NCBI GenBank assembly: GCA_034431435.1 | Contig: DAOUDG010000081.1 | Coordinates: 1 to 64,000, forward strand | Reading direction: 5' to 3' | Length of the DNA: 64,000 nt | DNA from: JAHCIE01 sp034431435 | Lineage (GTDB): Bacteria; Chloroflexota; Anaerolineae; Epilineales; JAHCIE01 | In this document: positions 24,808 to 34,478 of the stretch, in pieces | How positions within the stretch are numbered: position 1 is the stretch's first letter | Layout: the number at the start of each line of letters is the position of its first letter | Position numbers and translations under genes: made by a program | The notes under the pieces: generated by a model | What the model was told of the DNA's origin: nothing | Seen by the model: the letters and a program-made list of their open reading frames with translations, nothing else | Database searches by the model: none

Positions 24808-26691
24808 ATGCCTGCACGCATTCTGGCCCACGCGCCGACCGCGTTGACGGAGACGAGCCTGACCCCACGCGGGTCGGTATGGCCGAGTCCGGCTGCCTGG
24901 CGAGACCAGATTCTGTATTTCCTGCTCCCCGACCGCTTCAGCGACGGCCAGGAGGCGGGGCGGCCGCTGTTCGACCGGGCGCAGCCTGACCAGTTCCGGG
25001 CCGTCGACCGGGGCGCCTGGATGGCGGCGGGTAAGCGCTTCCAGGGTGGCACGCTCAAGGGTATCCAGAGCAAGCTGGACTATCTACAAGGCTTGGGCGT
25101 CACGACGCTCTGGGTGGGGCCAATCTGGCGGCAGCGACCCGACCTGGAGACCTACCACGGCTATGGCATCCAGAACTTCCTCGACGTTGACCCGCGCTTC
25201 GGCACGCGCCGCGACCTGCGTGATCTGGTGGACGCCGCCCATCGCCGCAAGATGTATGTCATCCTGGATATCATCTACAACCATAGTGGCAACAACTGGT
25301 ATTACGACGACCACGGCTCGCCGCGCGACCAACTGCCTTATCGCTTCGCGCCGGAGTATCCCGTCCACGGCTGGCGCTCCAGGAATGGGCAGAGTATCCC
25401 AGCTCCTGCATCCGTGGATGACGGTGTATGGCCGCGAGAGTTCCAGAATCTCGACTGGTACACGCGAGCGGGCAGCATCCAGCGCTGGGACCCGGCCGAC
25501 TGGGAGGACCCGCTCCACCCCAGCGCCGAGTTTCGTCGTGGCGACTTCTACGATCTCAAGGACTTGAAGCTCAACGAGTTGGAGCCAGGCTCGGACGCGG
25601 TGCTGTCGGCGCTGATTCACGTCTATCGTTACTGGATCGCCCTGACCGACTGCGACGGCTTCCGCATCGACACCGTGAAACACGTCTCCTTTGAAGCGTC
25701 GCGCAACTTCTGCGGCGCGATTCGCGAGTACGCCGAGGCCATCGGCAAGGAGAACTTCCTGCTCCTGGGCGAGGTCACCGGCGGCGCGGACATGACGCGC
25801 AATTACCTGGACATCTTTGGCCGCAACATCGATGCCGCGTTGGACATCGGCGAGCCTGCGCAGCGGTTGGCGGCCCTGGTGCGTGGGCAGCTCGACCCCC
25901 GCGCCTACTTCAGCCAGTTCGGCGGCCACGACTCGCTGGGTAGCCACCGCGTCGTCGGCCGCTACCACGTCTCCATCCTCGACGACCACGATATGGTGGG
26001 GCGCGACGGCAAGCATCGCTTCGCTGCTCACAACACCATCGCGGCGCGGGACGCCCAGGTCGCTCACGCCGTTGGCGTCCAGCTGACGGCGCTGGGTATC
26101 CCATGCCTGTACTACGGCACGGAGCAGGCCTTCGACGGCACGCAAGACCGCCACGACCCTGGCATCGAGCCGCTGGAGGGTGACAGGCCGCCCTTCGCCG
26201 ACCGCTATATTCGCGAGGCGATGTTCGGCGGAACGTTCGGCGCGTTCGCCAGTCAGGGCTGCCACTTCTTCGACCCGACTCATCCGACCTACCGACGCAT
26301 TGCGGCCATCGCCCGCGTCCGTCAGGAGCCGACGGCGGTGGGGCGGGCGCTGCGGCGAGGCCGCCAGTATCTGCGACCAACGTCGTTCTTGGGGCGGCCC
26401 TTTGGGTTGCCGGGGGCGGGTGAGGTGGTAGGCTGGTCGCGCATCCTGTACGACCGGGAAGTCCTGGTGGCGCTGAATAGCCACGGAACGGAGAGCCGGG
26501 GGGCGGAAGTGACGGTGGACCGGGGCATGCACCCTGACGGCAGCCACATGACGTATCGCTATCGCAGCGACTGGAGCGACGCTGAGCTGGCCAGCCCACC
26601 CCAGAACCAGATCGTGCCTGTGATCTATCAGGATGGGCGGGCTACGGTGCGGGTAGATCTGCCGCCGGCGGGCATGGCTATTCTGGCGTAG
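24808..26691 (+). CDS. GH13 alpha-amylase-family glycoside hydrolase
   Basis: Alpha-glucan-active enzyme of 627 residues. A (beta/alpha)8 barrel starts near residue 30 (DQILYFLLPDRFSDG). Conserved regions are visible: DIIYNHSGNNW (region I), DGFRIDTVKH with the nucleophile Asp (region II), LLLGEVTGG with the acid/base Glu (region III), and ILDDHDMV with the third Asp (region IV). An unusual long domain-B insertion follows region I. No signal peptide is seen, suggesting a cytoplasmic role in glycogen or maltodextrin turnover. AAGGAG at 24795-24800 fixes the start. It could be an alpha-amylase, cyclomaltodextrinase-like or transglycosylating enzyme. Confidence 0.9.
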   Translation: MPARILAHAPTALTETSLTPRGSVWPSPAAWRDQILYFLLPDRFSDGQEAGRPLFDRAQPDQFRAVDRGAWMAAGKRFQGGTLKGIQSKLDYLQGLGVTTLWVGPIWRQRPDLETYHGYGIQNFLDVDPRFGTRRDLRDLVDAAHRRKMYVILDIIYNHSGNNWYYDDHGSPRDQLPYRFAPEYPVHGWRSRNGQSIPAPASVDDGVWPREFQNLDWYTRAGSIQRWDPADWEDPLHPSAEFRRGDFYDLKDLKLNELEPGSDAVLSALIHVYRYWIALTDCDGFRIDTVKHVSFEASRNFCGAIREYAEAIGKENFLLLGEVTGGADMTRNYLDIFGRNIDAALDIGEPAQRLAALVRGQLDPRAYFSQFGGHDSLGSHRVVGRYHVSILDDHDMVGRDGKHRFAAHNTIAARDAQVAHAVGVQLTALGIPCLYYGTEQAFDGTQDRHDPGIEPLEGDRPPFADRYIREAMFGGTFGAFASQGCHFFDPTHPTYRRIAAIARVRQEPTAVGRALRRGRQYLRPTSFLGRPFGLPGAGEVVGWSRILYDREVLVALNSHGTESRGAEVTVDRGMHPDGSHMTYRYRSDWSDAELASPPQNQIVPVIYQDGRATVRVDLPPAGMAILA

Positions 26692-26704
26692 CGAGCTACG
26701 CCAG
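26683..26704. terminator. Hairpin between convergent genes
   Basis: A perfect 9-bp stem (26683-26691 and 26696-26704, CTGGCGTAG/CTACGCCAG) with a CGAG loop. It contains the TAG stop of the GH13 gene and has no clear T-tract on either side, so termination strength is uncertain. It lies between two convergent genes. Confidence 0.55.
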
Positions 26705-26735
26705 TCGCTGCCGGCCGCTGGCCCGTCACCCCAGG

Positions 26736-28508
26736 CTAATCCGACCGAGGGATGATAGGCAGCAGGATATGCGACGGGTGGGCGGCGTCGTGTAGCACGG
26801 CGTTCGTGGCGGGTTGCAGGTTGGCGTCCTGGCCCCAGGGCGCGCCGGTGTTGGGGTTGCGGTCCCAGCGCGGGAAGGACGAGCTGGTCACGTCGACGCG
26901 GATGCGGTGGCCCGCTTTGAACACGTTGGCCGTCGCCCACAGGTCGATGTGAATCTCGGTCGGCTCGCCCGGCGTCAGCCATTGTGGCTGGTGGCCGTGG
27001 CGGTAGCGAGCGCGGCGAATACCGTCGGCCAGGTTCTGGGCGAAGCCGTCGGGGTGGACGTCCACCAGACGGGCGACGAAGTCAGTGTCCGGCGCGTCGC
27101 TGGTCATCCACAACGTAACCGTTACCGGGCCGGTGACTTCCAGGTCGCTGTCAAGCGGGGCGGAGGTGTAGACCAGCACATCCTGGCGGGTCTCGATGGG
27201 GCGCTGGTCGGCGACGCCGGGTCGGAACAGAGGGTGTAGCAGCAGCGCGCCGCCGTGGGTAGGGACGGGGTTGGCCGGATCGTACAGGTACTCGTCGGGC
27301 GGCTGGTCGGTGGGCCGCTGGGGTGACAGCCGCCCGTCGCCGTGGAGCGTGTTGGCGCGGCCGTGGCTATGCAGGTAGTAGGGCGTGTATTGGGTGCGGG
27401 CCAGGGGCCATTCGTGCTCGTCGCGCCAGATGTTGTCGCCCATGATGAACAGCCTCACCGGCGGCTCCTGGGTGATGCCCGTGTCGATGCCCTTGAGCCA
27501 GTGGTCGAACCAGCGCTGAGTCAACCCTGTCAGGTCGGTTTGCAGGTTCATGAAGGCCAGCATTGACACGAAGCCGAAGTCCTGCTCGCCGATGACGTGG
27601 CCGTAGTTGACGTGGGACCAGGGGCCGATGACAAGCTTCGACTGGCGGGATGCGGATGTGGAGCCATGCTGGCGAAGGGCATTGAAGTTCTGCAGTGTAC
27701 CCTGGGTGAAGATGTCATACCAGCCGCCGACGTTGAGGGCGGGCACGGTGACACGGTCCATCTCGCGCCGAGGCGTCATGTAGGCAACGGGGTCGGGGTC
27801 GTAGGGTCGCTCGACGGCCACCTCCAGGTCGGGCATACCCACATTGACGCGCTGTAGCGGCTCGAAGTCCTTGAGGGGCAGCGACCAGTAGCCCTCGCTG
27901 CGCAGGCTGTCGATGGTGCGGACAAGGCTGACGGCGGCGAACATCATCTCGGCAGGCGAGGCGTCGGCGTAACGCTTCTGGAAGATGTCCAGACTCAGGG
28001 AGGTCAGATGCCAGTTGGCCATGAGACCCAGCTCGAAAGCCCCGCCGCGCCAGGAGACGCCGTCCAGCGGATCGCTCCACGTGACACTGGGGACGATGGC
28101 CTTAAGGCTGGGCGGCTGCTCGGCGGCGGCGGCCCATTGGGTGAAGCCGTAGTAGGACGCGCCGAACATGCCGACCTGACCGTCGGCGTTGGGTAGCCGC
28201 GCCGCCCACTCGACGCTGTCGTAACCATCCTCGTGCTCATGGCGCATGGGCGCCCAACCACCCTCCGAGGCGAAGCGGCCGCGCACGTCCTGGATGACGA
28301 CGATGTAGCCCGCCCGCGCCAGACGCACCGCGTCCAGGATGGGCGAGACGCTGGCGAAGTCCTTGCCGTAGGGGGTGCGGGTCAGAGCGACAGGGTAGGG
28401 GCCGCCAGTGGCGGGACGAAAGACGTTGGCCCTCAGCGCCACGCCGTCGCGCATCCGGGCGGGAACGTCAAACTCGGTGAGGATGGACTCGACCACGGGG
28501 CGGCTCAT
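26736..28508 (-). CDS. CocE/NonD family hydrolase (X-Pro dipeptidyl-peptidase-like)
   Basis: Serine hydrolase of the cocaine esterase / X-Pro dipeptidyl-peptidase S15 class, 590 residues. The alpha/beta core begins with PYPVALTRTPYGKD and IVVIQDVRGRFASEG; the nucleophile elbow is GASYYGFTQW (Ser near 116). A cap domain follows, and the C-terminal jelly-roll (GPVTVTLWMTSDAPDTDFVARL and GHRIRVDVTSSSFPRWDRNPNTG) is characteristic. No signal peptide is present. It is the last gene of a run adk-ybaK-like-DAO-cocE. The substrate is probably an ester or peptide. Confidence 0.9.
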   Translation of the reverse strand: MSRPVVESILTEFDVPARMRDGVALRANVFRPATGGPYPVALTRTPYGKDFASVSPILDAVRLARAGYIVVIQDVRGRFASEGGWAPMRHEHEDGYDSVEWAARLPNADGQVGMFGASYYGFTQWAAAAEQPPSLKAIVPSVTWSDPLDGVSWRGGAFELGLMANWHLTSLSLDIFQKRYADASPAEMMFAAVSLVRTIDSLRSEGYWSLPLKDFEPLQRVNVGMPDLEVAVERPYDPDPVAYMTPRREMDRVTVPALNVGGWYDIFTQGTLQNFNALRQHGSTSASRQSKLVIGPWSHVNYGHVIGEQDFGFVSMLAFMNLQTDLTGLTQRWFDHWLKGIDTGITQEPPVRLFIMGDNIWRDEHEWPLARTQYTPYYLHSHGRANTLHGDGRLSPQRPTDQPPDEYLYDPANPVPTHGGALLLHPLFRPGVADQRPIETRQDVLVYTSAPLDSDLEVTGPVTVTLWMTSDAPDTDFVARLVDVHPDGFAQNLADGIRRARYRHGHQPQWLTPGEPTEIHIDLWATANVFKAGHRIRVDVTSSSFPRWDRNPNTGAPWGQDANLQPATNAVLHDAAHPSHILLPIIPRSD

Positions 28509-28527
28509 AGCGTCTCCTGGCGGCGAA

Positions 28528-29670
28528 TCATTCGTCGCTGTGGCTGAAGCGCGCCACGCTAAAGGGGGTCAGGTCGCTCGACGGCTCCAGGCCGAGGGCG
28601 GCCTCGGCGACGACCTTGCCGCTGTATGGGCCGGCCGTGAGGCCGGTTGGGCCGTGGCCCGTCGCCAGCCACAGGCCGACGCGGCCGGGCACGGGTCCCA
28701 GGATGGGCAGGCCGTCGGCGGCAAGCGGCCGCAGGCCAACGCGGAACTCCTCGAAGGTGGCGTCGGACAGGCCGGGGGCGACACGCAGCGCCTCGCGGAG
28801 CACTTCGTGCATGCCGCTCACCGTCACACGGGGGTCGTAGCCTGTGCCGAACTCGCGGGTCGCGCCCGCCACGATGCGGCCGTCGGGCCAGGCAACGAGG
28901 TAGTGGCCGCGAAAGGCATTGACCACCGGCCAGCCGTCTGTCTCGACGCCCGGCAGGCGCAGATGGAGAATCTGGCCGCGCTGCGGCTCCACCGGCAGGC
29001 GCAACCCCAGTTGCCGCTCGAAGGCGGGTGACCACGCCCCACCGGCGATGACCACGCGCGGCGCGGCCACGGTCTCATGGCCCACAACGACTCCCGTGAC
29101 CCGGTCACCGGCCAACACCAGGCGATCGACGCCCACGGTGCGGACGGCAAGCCCGCGCGCCTCGGCGGCTTGCTGCATGGCCCCTGTCAGCCGGCGGCCG
29201 TCGACGTGGGCGGCGTCGCGCGAGTAGATGGCCCACTCGACGTGGGTCAGGGGTGGGAACAGGCGTCGCGCTTCGGCGGGGGATACCTCCTGGATGTCGT
29301 CGTGGGCCGGGTGGCCGTGGCTGCGCTGGCGCTCAAAGATGCGGCGCCGCGCTTCCTCGAAGGGCAGCATCTCGTCCTCGCTGGCGGCGACGAGGAGCAG
29401 GCCGGTGCGAGCGTAGCCGGTGCTGCCGGGCTGAGGGCCTTCCACATCGGCGATGAGGGTTGGGTAGTGCGCGCCCGCCTGAGAGGCAAACTCGAACCAC
29501 TCATCAGAATCCCGCGTGTTGGTGCCGGGCGAGATGATACCCGCTCCGGCGTCGGTGGCGCGGCCCCGGTCGCGACGGTCGAGGAGCAGTGTGCGCGCTC
29601 CGTTGACCACCAGATGGTAGGCGGTCGCCATGCCGACGATGCCTCCGCCCACGACGATCGCGTCATACAT
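28528..29670 (-). CDS. FAD-dependent oxidoreductase (DAO/GlpO family)
   Basis: Flavoprotein oxidase or dehydrogenase of the D-amino-acid oxidase fold, 380 residues. The N-terminal FAD-binding motif is VVGGGIVGMATAYHL (6-20), followed by DRRDRGRATDAGAGIISPG, and the C-terminal flavin loop reads LPILGPVPGRVGLWLATGHGPTGLTAGP. Substrate is likely an amino acid such as glycine, sarcosine or a D-amino acid. It is 19 bp upstream of cocE and five bp downstream of the YbaK-type gene, so all are probably cotranscribed from the adk promoter. Confidence 0.88.
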   Translation of the reverse strand: MYDAIVVGGGIVGMATAYHLVVNGARTLLLDRRDRGRATDAGAGIISPGTNTRDSDEWFEFASQAGAHYPTLIADVEGPQPGSTGYARTGLLLVAASEDEMLPFEEARRRIFERQRSHGHPAHDDIQEVSPAEARRLFPPLTHVEWAIYSRDAAHVDGRRLTGAMQQAAEARGLAVRTVGVDRLVLAGDRVTGVVVGHETVAAPRVVIAGGAWSPAFERQLGLRLPVEPQRGQILHLRLPGVETDGWPVVNAFRGHYLVAWPDGRIVAGATREFGTGYDPRVTVSGMHEVLREALRVAPGLSDATFEEFRVGLRPLAADGLPILGPVPGRVGLWLATGHGPTGLTAGPYSGKVVAEAALGLEPSSDLTPFSVARFSHSDE

Positions 29671-29675
29671 GCGCT

Positions 29676-30149
29676 CTACCCCTCCGCGAACTGGCCGGTT
29701 TCAACGTCGCCCAGGCCGCGCCGTAGGTCGACCTGGGTCAGGATAACGGTGGTTCCCCGTACACCGGAGCCGATGGATACTTCGTCCTCGGTGAAGATGC
29801 TCTCGTCGGCCAGAATGCGTATCGGCTGGGGCAGGCCAAAGGGCGACACAGCGCCGATGGGATAGCCAGTGACCGCCAGGAGTTCCCCCGCGCTGGCCGT
29901 GGTCAGCCGCGACTGGCCGAGGTATCGGCGCAGGGCGGGCCACGCCACCTGCCGCGCCCCAGCTACCAGGACCATGACGTACTCACCTTGACCGACGCGA
30001 AACACGATGCTGCGAATTACCTGCTCAGGCCGCTGCCCACGCTCACGCGCGGCCTGCTCCAGGGAGGTGACCTCGCCGGGGTGGCGGAACTCGCGGTGGG
30101 GAATGCCCAGGGCTGCGAGAGCGGCCCCGACGGGTGTCGCGTCGGTCAT
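29676..30149 (-). CDS. YbaK/ProRS-associated aminoacyl-tRNA deacylase domain protein
   Basis: Free-standing editing domain of 157 residues that would hydrolyse mischarged tRNA. It has the YbaK/EbsC pattern: EFRHPGEVTSLEQAARERG near the N-terminus, the conserved Lys position replaced in VIRSIVFRV, and the loop TGYPIGAVSPFGLP near 100, which is diagnostic. The ATG at 30149 overlaps the adk stop (ATGA); a longer in-frame version lies inside adk and is rejected. The Arg in place of the usual catalytic Lys (V-K-x-L-v) makes deacylase activity uncertain. Confidence 0.85.
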   Translation of the reverse strand: MTDATPVGAALAALGIPHREFRHPGEVTSLEQAARERGQRPEQVIRSIVFRVGQGEYVMVLVAGARQVAWPALRRYLGQSRLTTASAGELLAVTGYPIGAVSPFGLPQPIRILADESIFTEDEVSIGSGVRGTTVILTQVDLRRGLGDVETGQFAEG

Positions 30150-30829
30150 CGGTGCAACCGCAGCTGACGTAACTCGCGTTGGATGGCGGCCTGGACAGCC
30201 GCGACCGGCTGCGCCCCATCGATGATGGCGAGCAGGTCGCGCTGCTGGTAGTACGTTTCCAGTGGGGCTGTCTGACGCATGTAGACCTGGATGCGGTTGG
30301 CGACGGTTTCCGGCTTGTCGTCGTCGCGTTGGTACAGGGCGTTGCCGCAGAAGTCGCAGCGGCCCACCTCGCGCGGCGGGTTCATCGTCTCGTGGAAGGT
30401 CCCGCCGCATACAGAGCAGATCCAGCGGCCGCTCAAGCGTTCCATCAGCGTCGCGAAGGGGACCTGTAAGTCGATGACGGTGGCAATGCGCCAGCCGTGC
30501 CCAGCCAGGGCGCAGTCAAGGGCCTCGGCCTGGCCGACAGTGCGTGGGAAGCCGTCGAAGATGGCCCCATAGCGGCAATCGGTGCGGCTCAGGCGCTCCA
30601 TGACCATGGCGGTGGTCAGCTCGTCGGGAACCAGCTCGCCGGAATCCATGTATCGTTTGGCGGCCTGGCCCAACTCGGTCCGCGAGCGGACATGCTCGCG
30701 GAACAGGTCGCCCGACGCCACCCGCATCAGGCCGAGGTACGACATAAGCCATTGCGCCTGGGTACCCTTGCCCGCGCCAGGGCCACCGAGCAGAATCAGG
30801 TAGGTCGGGGTAAAGATGCTGTCGGGCAC
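30146..30829 (-). CDS. adk: Adenylate kinase with zinc-type lid
   Basis: Interconverts ATP, ADP and AMP; essential. The 227-residue protein has P-loop GGPGAGKGT (15-23), FDGFPRTVGQAEAL (about 91-104) and a lid domain with four cysteines (C138, C141, C158, C161) that probably binds zinc. The start is GTG at 30829 with GGAGGG just upstream; the longer frame starting at 30961 would cover the promoter and reads as non-coding. Adk is not next to secY here, unlike many bacteria. It is coupled to the YbaK-like gene. Confidence 0.93.
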   Translation of the reverse strand: MPDSIFTPTYLILLGGPGAGKGTQAQWLMSYLGLMRVASGDLFREHVRSRTELGQAAKRYMDSGELVPDELTTAMVMERLSRTDCRYGAIFDGFPRTVGQAEALDCALAGHGWRIATVIDLQVPFATLMERLSGRWICSVCGGTFHETMNPPREVGRCDFCGNALYQRDDDKPETVANRIQVYMRQTAPLETYYQQRDLLAIIDGAQPVAAVQAAIQRELRQLRLHR

Positions 30830-30932
30830 GGAATCCCTCCGCCGACCAGGCGGCGCACTGCGGGCGAAAGACAGGGACGGCCCACGACATCGATGGGCGT
30901 CGGCCGGTGAATGCGCACACGGAACGGGACAG

Positions 30933-30961
30933 ATGTTAGCATAGGCGGGGCCTGTTTTCAA
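30933..30961 (-). promoter_or_regulatory. Promoter of the adk operon
   Basis: Minus-strand TTGAAA (30961-30956), 17 bases, TAACAT (30938-30933), about 100 bp upstream of the GTG start at 30829. Confidence 0.7.
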
Positions 30962-31008
30962 CTATCCAGCGCAGCCTCGCGCCGCACCGGTGGCCGCCAC
31001 GGCGTTAC

Positions 31009-31037
31009 TTGCCTGTCCCCGTCAACGCCTGTATAGT
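31009..31037 (+). promoter_or_regulatory. Promoter of the secreted nuclease gene
   Basis: TTGCCT (31009-31014), 17 bases, TATAGT (31032-31037). The next good start is the ATG at 31113 with GAAAGGA at 31097-31103. Confidence 0.65.
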
Positions 31038-31112
31038 GTTGCTCTCGCAGGGCGCGCCCTCACGCTGCGTCCGCTGCGACACCCCCTTGCCAGCTCGAAA
31101 GGATGGCTATCG

Positions 31113-34100
31113 ATGCGCGCCCCTTCTGCCGCCCGCCGCGCGATGACTCTGTCGCTACTGGCTGTGTTCAGCCTCGCCCTGGCCCTGACCGGCTCGCCGC
31201 AGCCGGCGCACATGGCCGCCGCGACGGATCTGTTCTTCTCCGAGTATATCGAAGGCACAAGCAACAACAAGGCGCTCGAAATCTACAATGGCACGGGCGC
31301 AGCCGTGAACCTGGCGAGCGATGGCTACAATGTCCAGATGTACTTCAACGGCAGCGCGAGTGCGGGGCTGACCATCAACCTTACGGGTACGGTGGCGGAT
31401 GGCGATGTGTTCGTGCTGGCGCACAGTAGCGCGGCGGCGGCCATCCTAGCCCAGGCGGACCAGACGAACGGCGCGGGTTGGTTCAATGGCGACGATGCGA
31501 TTGTGCTCCGCAAGGGCACGACGGTGATTGACGTCATCGGCCAGATCGGCTTCGATCCGGGGACGGAGTGGGGCACGGGCCTGACTAGTACGGCCGACAA
31601 TACCCTGCGTCGCATGTCGAACATTACGGCGGGTGATAGCAACGGTAGCGATGTCTTTGACCCCAGCATTGAGTGGGAGGGCTTCGCGACGGACACGTTT
31701 GGCGGTCTGGGCAGCCACCTGTTGGATGTCGCGCCCACGGTTGCCAGCACGTACCCGGTCAACGGGGCGACAGATTTCCCGGTGAATGCGAACCTCAGCG
31801 TGACGTTCAGCGAGCCGGTCAACGTCACCGATCCGTGGTTCACGCTCGCCTGCACTAGCAGCGGTTACCACTCGGCGACCGTGAGCGGCGGGCCGACGAC
31901 GTTCACCCTGGACCCAACCACTGACCTGGTGAACGGCGAGACCTGCACCCTGACGATCATCGCCACGAATGTGAGCGACCAGGATGGCATCGACCCGCCG
32001 GACACGATGAGCGTCAACTTCGTCGTCGGCTTCACTCCCTTTGATGTCTGTGCTCAGCCCTTTACGCCCATCCCTGCCATTCAGGGCAGCGGGGCGACTG
32101 TCGCATTGCCGGGGACACGGACCACCCAGGGTGTCGTGGTTGGTGACTACGAGGGGCCGTCGCCCGCGTTGCGCGGCTTCTTCATCCAGGACCCGCTCGG
32201 CGACGGCAACCCGGCCACGTCGGATGGCATCTTTGTCTTCGAGGGCAGCAACGCCAATACGATCAGCCTGGGTGACGTCGTGCGGGTAACGGGCACGGCC
32301 GGCGAGAACCAGGGCCAGAGCCAGATCAGCGTGGGGACCATCGTCAAATGCGGTACGGGGGCAGTGATACCGGCGGATGTGACGCTACCCTTCGCCGCGG
32401 CCGATGCCGCCGAGCGCTACGAGGGCATGCTGGTACGCCTGTCACAGACGCTGTACGTCACCGAGCACTTCCAGCTGGGGCGCTTCGGCCAGGTCGTACT
32501 ATCGTCGGGCGGGCGGCTGCGTCAGCCCACGGACCAGGTGGCGCCCGGCGCGCCGGCCAACGCACTCCAGGCCCAGAACAACCTGGACCGCATCATCGTC
32601 GACGATGCCTCGCAGGCCCAGAACCCCGATCCCATCCTGTTCGGCCGCGGCGGCCTGCCTCTCAGCGCGAGCAACACCCTGCGTGGCGGCGACACGGCGG
32701 CGGGTATCGTAGGCGTGATGACCTATACCTGGGCGGGCAACGCGGCCAGCGGCAACGCTTACCGCGTGCGGCCCATCAACGCCCTGGGCGGTGGCGTCCC
32801 TGACTTCCAACCAGCCAACCCACGGCTGGCGATGGCCCCCACTGTCGGCGGGGACTTGAGGGTCGTGGGCATGAATCTGCTCAACTACTTCAATACCTTC
32901 GATGGCGCAGCCACGAATGGCTGCAACCTGGGCGTGGGCGGCGCGCCGACCGATTGTCGCGGCGCGGATGACGCGGGTGAGTTCGACCGTCAGTGGCCGA
33001 AGACCGTGGCGGCCATTCTCGGCACGGGTGCGGACATTGTCGGTATCGTTGAGTTGGAGAACGACGGCTATGGTCCCACCAGCGCCATCCAGGATATTGT
33101 CAGCAAGCTGAACGCGGCGACTGCGCTGGGCACATGGGCCTTCATCGATGCCGACGCTGCCACAGGGCAGGTCAATGCCCTGGGAACCGACGCCATCAAG
33201 GTGGCCCTCATCTACCGGCCTGCCAGGGTGACGCCGGTCGGCCAGACGGCCGCGCTGAATAGCGTGGCCTTCGTCAATGGCGGCGACAGTGCGCCCCGCA
33301 ACCGCGCCTCGCTGGCCCAGGCCTTCGAGCAGGTGGCCGACGGCGCGCGCCTCATCGTCAGTGTCAACCATCTCAAGAGCAAGGGCAGCGCGTGCGACGC
33401 AGCCGACGCGGGCGACGGCCAGGGCAACTGTAGCACGGTGCGGACGAACGCGGCAAACGAGTTGGTGAGCTGGCTGGCGACCAACCCGACGGGCACGGGC
33501 GAGACCGATGTTCTCATCGTGGGCGACCTGAACTCGTACGCGCAGGAAGACCCCATCACCGCCTTTGCCAGTGGCGGCCTGGCCAATCTCGTTGCCAGCC
33601 GCATCGGCCCCGATGCTTACTCCTACGTCTTCGATGGCCAGTGGGGCTACCTTGACTATGCCCTCGGCTCGGCCTCGCTCGCGGCCAAGGTCAGCGGCGT
33701 CGGAGAGTGGCACATCAACGCGGATGAGCCGAGCGTCCTGGACTATAACGATGACTTCAAGAGCGCGGGGCAGATCGTCTCCCTGTACGCCCCCGATCAG
33801 TACCGCGTTTCGGACCACGACCCCGTCGTCGTCGGCCTCACTCTGAACGAGCCGCCGACGGCCAGCGCAGGCGGACCGTACAGCGTCGTCGAGGGCCAGA
33901 GTGTGACCTTGACGGCCACGGGGAACGACCCCGACGGCGCCCCCCTCAGCTACGCCTGGGACCTGGACAACAATGGCAGCTTCGAGACGCCCGGCCAGAG
34001 CGTCGCGTTCGCGGCGCCCGCTAACTCCGCGCCGCAGACGTTTACGGTCAGGGTCCAGGTTATGGACAAGGGCGGCTTGACGGCCGTCGCCCTGGCCCAG

Positions 34101-34463
34101 GTTAGCGTGATCTGGCAGTTCACAGGCTTCTTCTCGCCAGTGGACAACCTGCCCACGTTCAACGCCGTCAACTCTGGCCGGGCTATTCCCATGAAGTTCA
34201 GCCTGGGCGGCCCGCAAGGCCTGCAAATCCTCGCGCCTGGTTACCCCAAGTCGCAGGTGATTCCCTGTGGGTCAGCGGTTCTCGTCGATGGCGTCGAGCC
34301 GACCTCAACGTCCGGCGGGAGCGGTCTCCAGTACGACTCAGCGGCGAATCGATACACCTACGTGTGGAAGACGGAGAAGTCGTGGTCGAACTCGTGCCGC
34401 CAGTTCGTGTTGAAACTGGTGGATGGCACGACCTACCGCGCCAACTTCAACTTCACGCGCTAG
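31113..34463 (+). CDS. Secreted ExeM/NucH-like nuclease with LTD, Ig, OB, EEP, PKD and PxKF domains
   Basis: A 1116-residue secreted protein that probably degrades extracellular DNA. A signal peptide with a hydrophobic core (LSLLAVFSLALALTG) precedes an Ala-rich cleavage region near 30-35. Then come a lamin-tail-like domain (DLFFSEYIEGTSNNKALEIYNG), a bacterial Ig-like domain (PVNGATDFPVNANLSVTFSEPV), an OB-type domain (GDVVRVTGTAGENQGQSQI) and the endonuclease/exonuclease/phosphatase core with GIVELENDGYG, VNHLKSKG, VGDLNSYAQEDP and SDHDPVVVG. A PKD domain (GPYSVVEGQSVTLTATGNDPDG) and a C-terminal PxKF domain (GFFSPVDNLPTFNAVNSG) complete it. All metal-binding EEP motifs appear intact. Confidence 0.88.
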   Translation: MRAPSAARRAMTLSLLAVFSLALALTGSPQPAHMAAATDLFFSEYIEGTSNNKALEIYNGTGAAVNLASDGYNVQMYFNGSASAGLTINLTGTVADGDVFVLAHSSAAAAILAQADQTNGAGWFNGDDAIVLRKGTTVIDVIGQIGFDPGTEWGTGLTSTADNTLRRMSNITAGDSNGSDVFDPSIEWEGFATDTFGGLGSHLLDVAPTVASTYPVNGATDFPVNANLSVTFSEPVNVTDPWFTLACTSSGYHSATVSGGPTTFTLDPTTDLVNGETCTLTIIATNVSDQDGIDPPDTMSVNFVVGFTPFDVCAQPFTPIPAIQGSGATVALPGTRTTQGVVVGDYEGPSPALRGFFIQDPLGDGNPATSDGIFVFEGSNANTISLGDVVRVTGTAGENQGQSQISVGTIVKCGTGAVIPADVTLPFAAADAAERYEGMLVRLSQTLYVTEHFQLGRFGQVVLSSGGRLRQPTDQVAPGAPANALQAQNNLDRIIVDDASQAQNPDPILFGRGGLPLSASNTLRGGDTAAGIVGVMTYTWAGNAASGNAYRVRPINALGGGVPDFQPANPRLAMAPTVGGDLRVVGMNLLNYFNTFDGAATNGCNLGVGGAPTDCRGADDAGEFDRQWPKTVAAILGTGADIVGIVELENDGYGPTSAIQDIVSKLNAATALGTWAFIDADAATGQVNALGTDAIKVALIYRPARVTPVGQTAALNSVAFVNGGDSAPRNRASLAQAFEQVADGARLIVSVNHLKSKGSACDAADAGDGQGNCSTVRTNAANELVSWLATNPTGTGETDVLIVGDLNSYAQEDPITAFASGGLANLVASRIGPDAYSYVFDGQWGYLDYALGSASLAAKVSGVGEWHINADEPSVLDYNDDFKSAGQIVSLYAPDQYRVSDHDPVVVGLTLNEPPTASAGGPYSVVEGQSVTLTATGNDPDGAPLSYAWDLDNNGSFETPGQSVAFAAPANSAPQTFTVRVQVMDKGGLTAVALAQVSVIWQFTGFFSPVDNLPTFNAVNSGRAIPMKFSLGGPQGLQILAPGYPKSQVIPCGSAVLVDGVEPTSTSGGSGLQYDSAANRYTYVWKTEKSWSNSCRQFVLKLVDGTTYRANFNFTR

Positions 34464-34478
34464 CGGCAGGCACGTCAG

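Noticed and set aside
25084..26982. 632-codon frame on the minus strand
   Set aside because: It is the antisense of the GH13 glycosidase gene, with low-complexity Arg/Pro-rich translation, no ribosome site and no family motif.
30830..30961. N-terminal extension of adenylate kinase
   Set aside because: It would cover the promoter, and its sequence has no adenylate kinase similarity; GTG at 30829 with GGAGGG is better.
32499..34226. 575-codon frame on the minus strand
   Set aside because: Antisense of the nuclease gene; the product has no recognisable domain, and such long frames are common opposite GC-rich genes.
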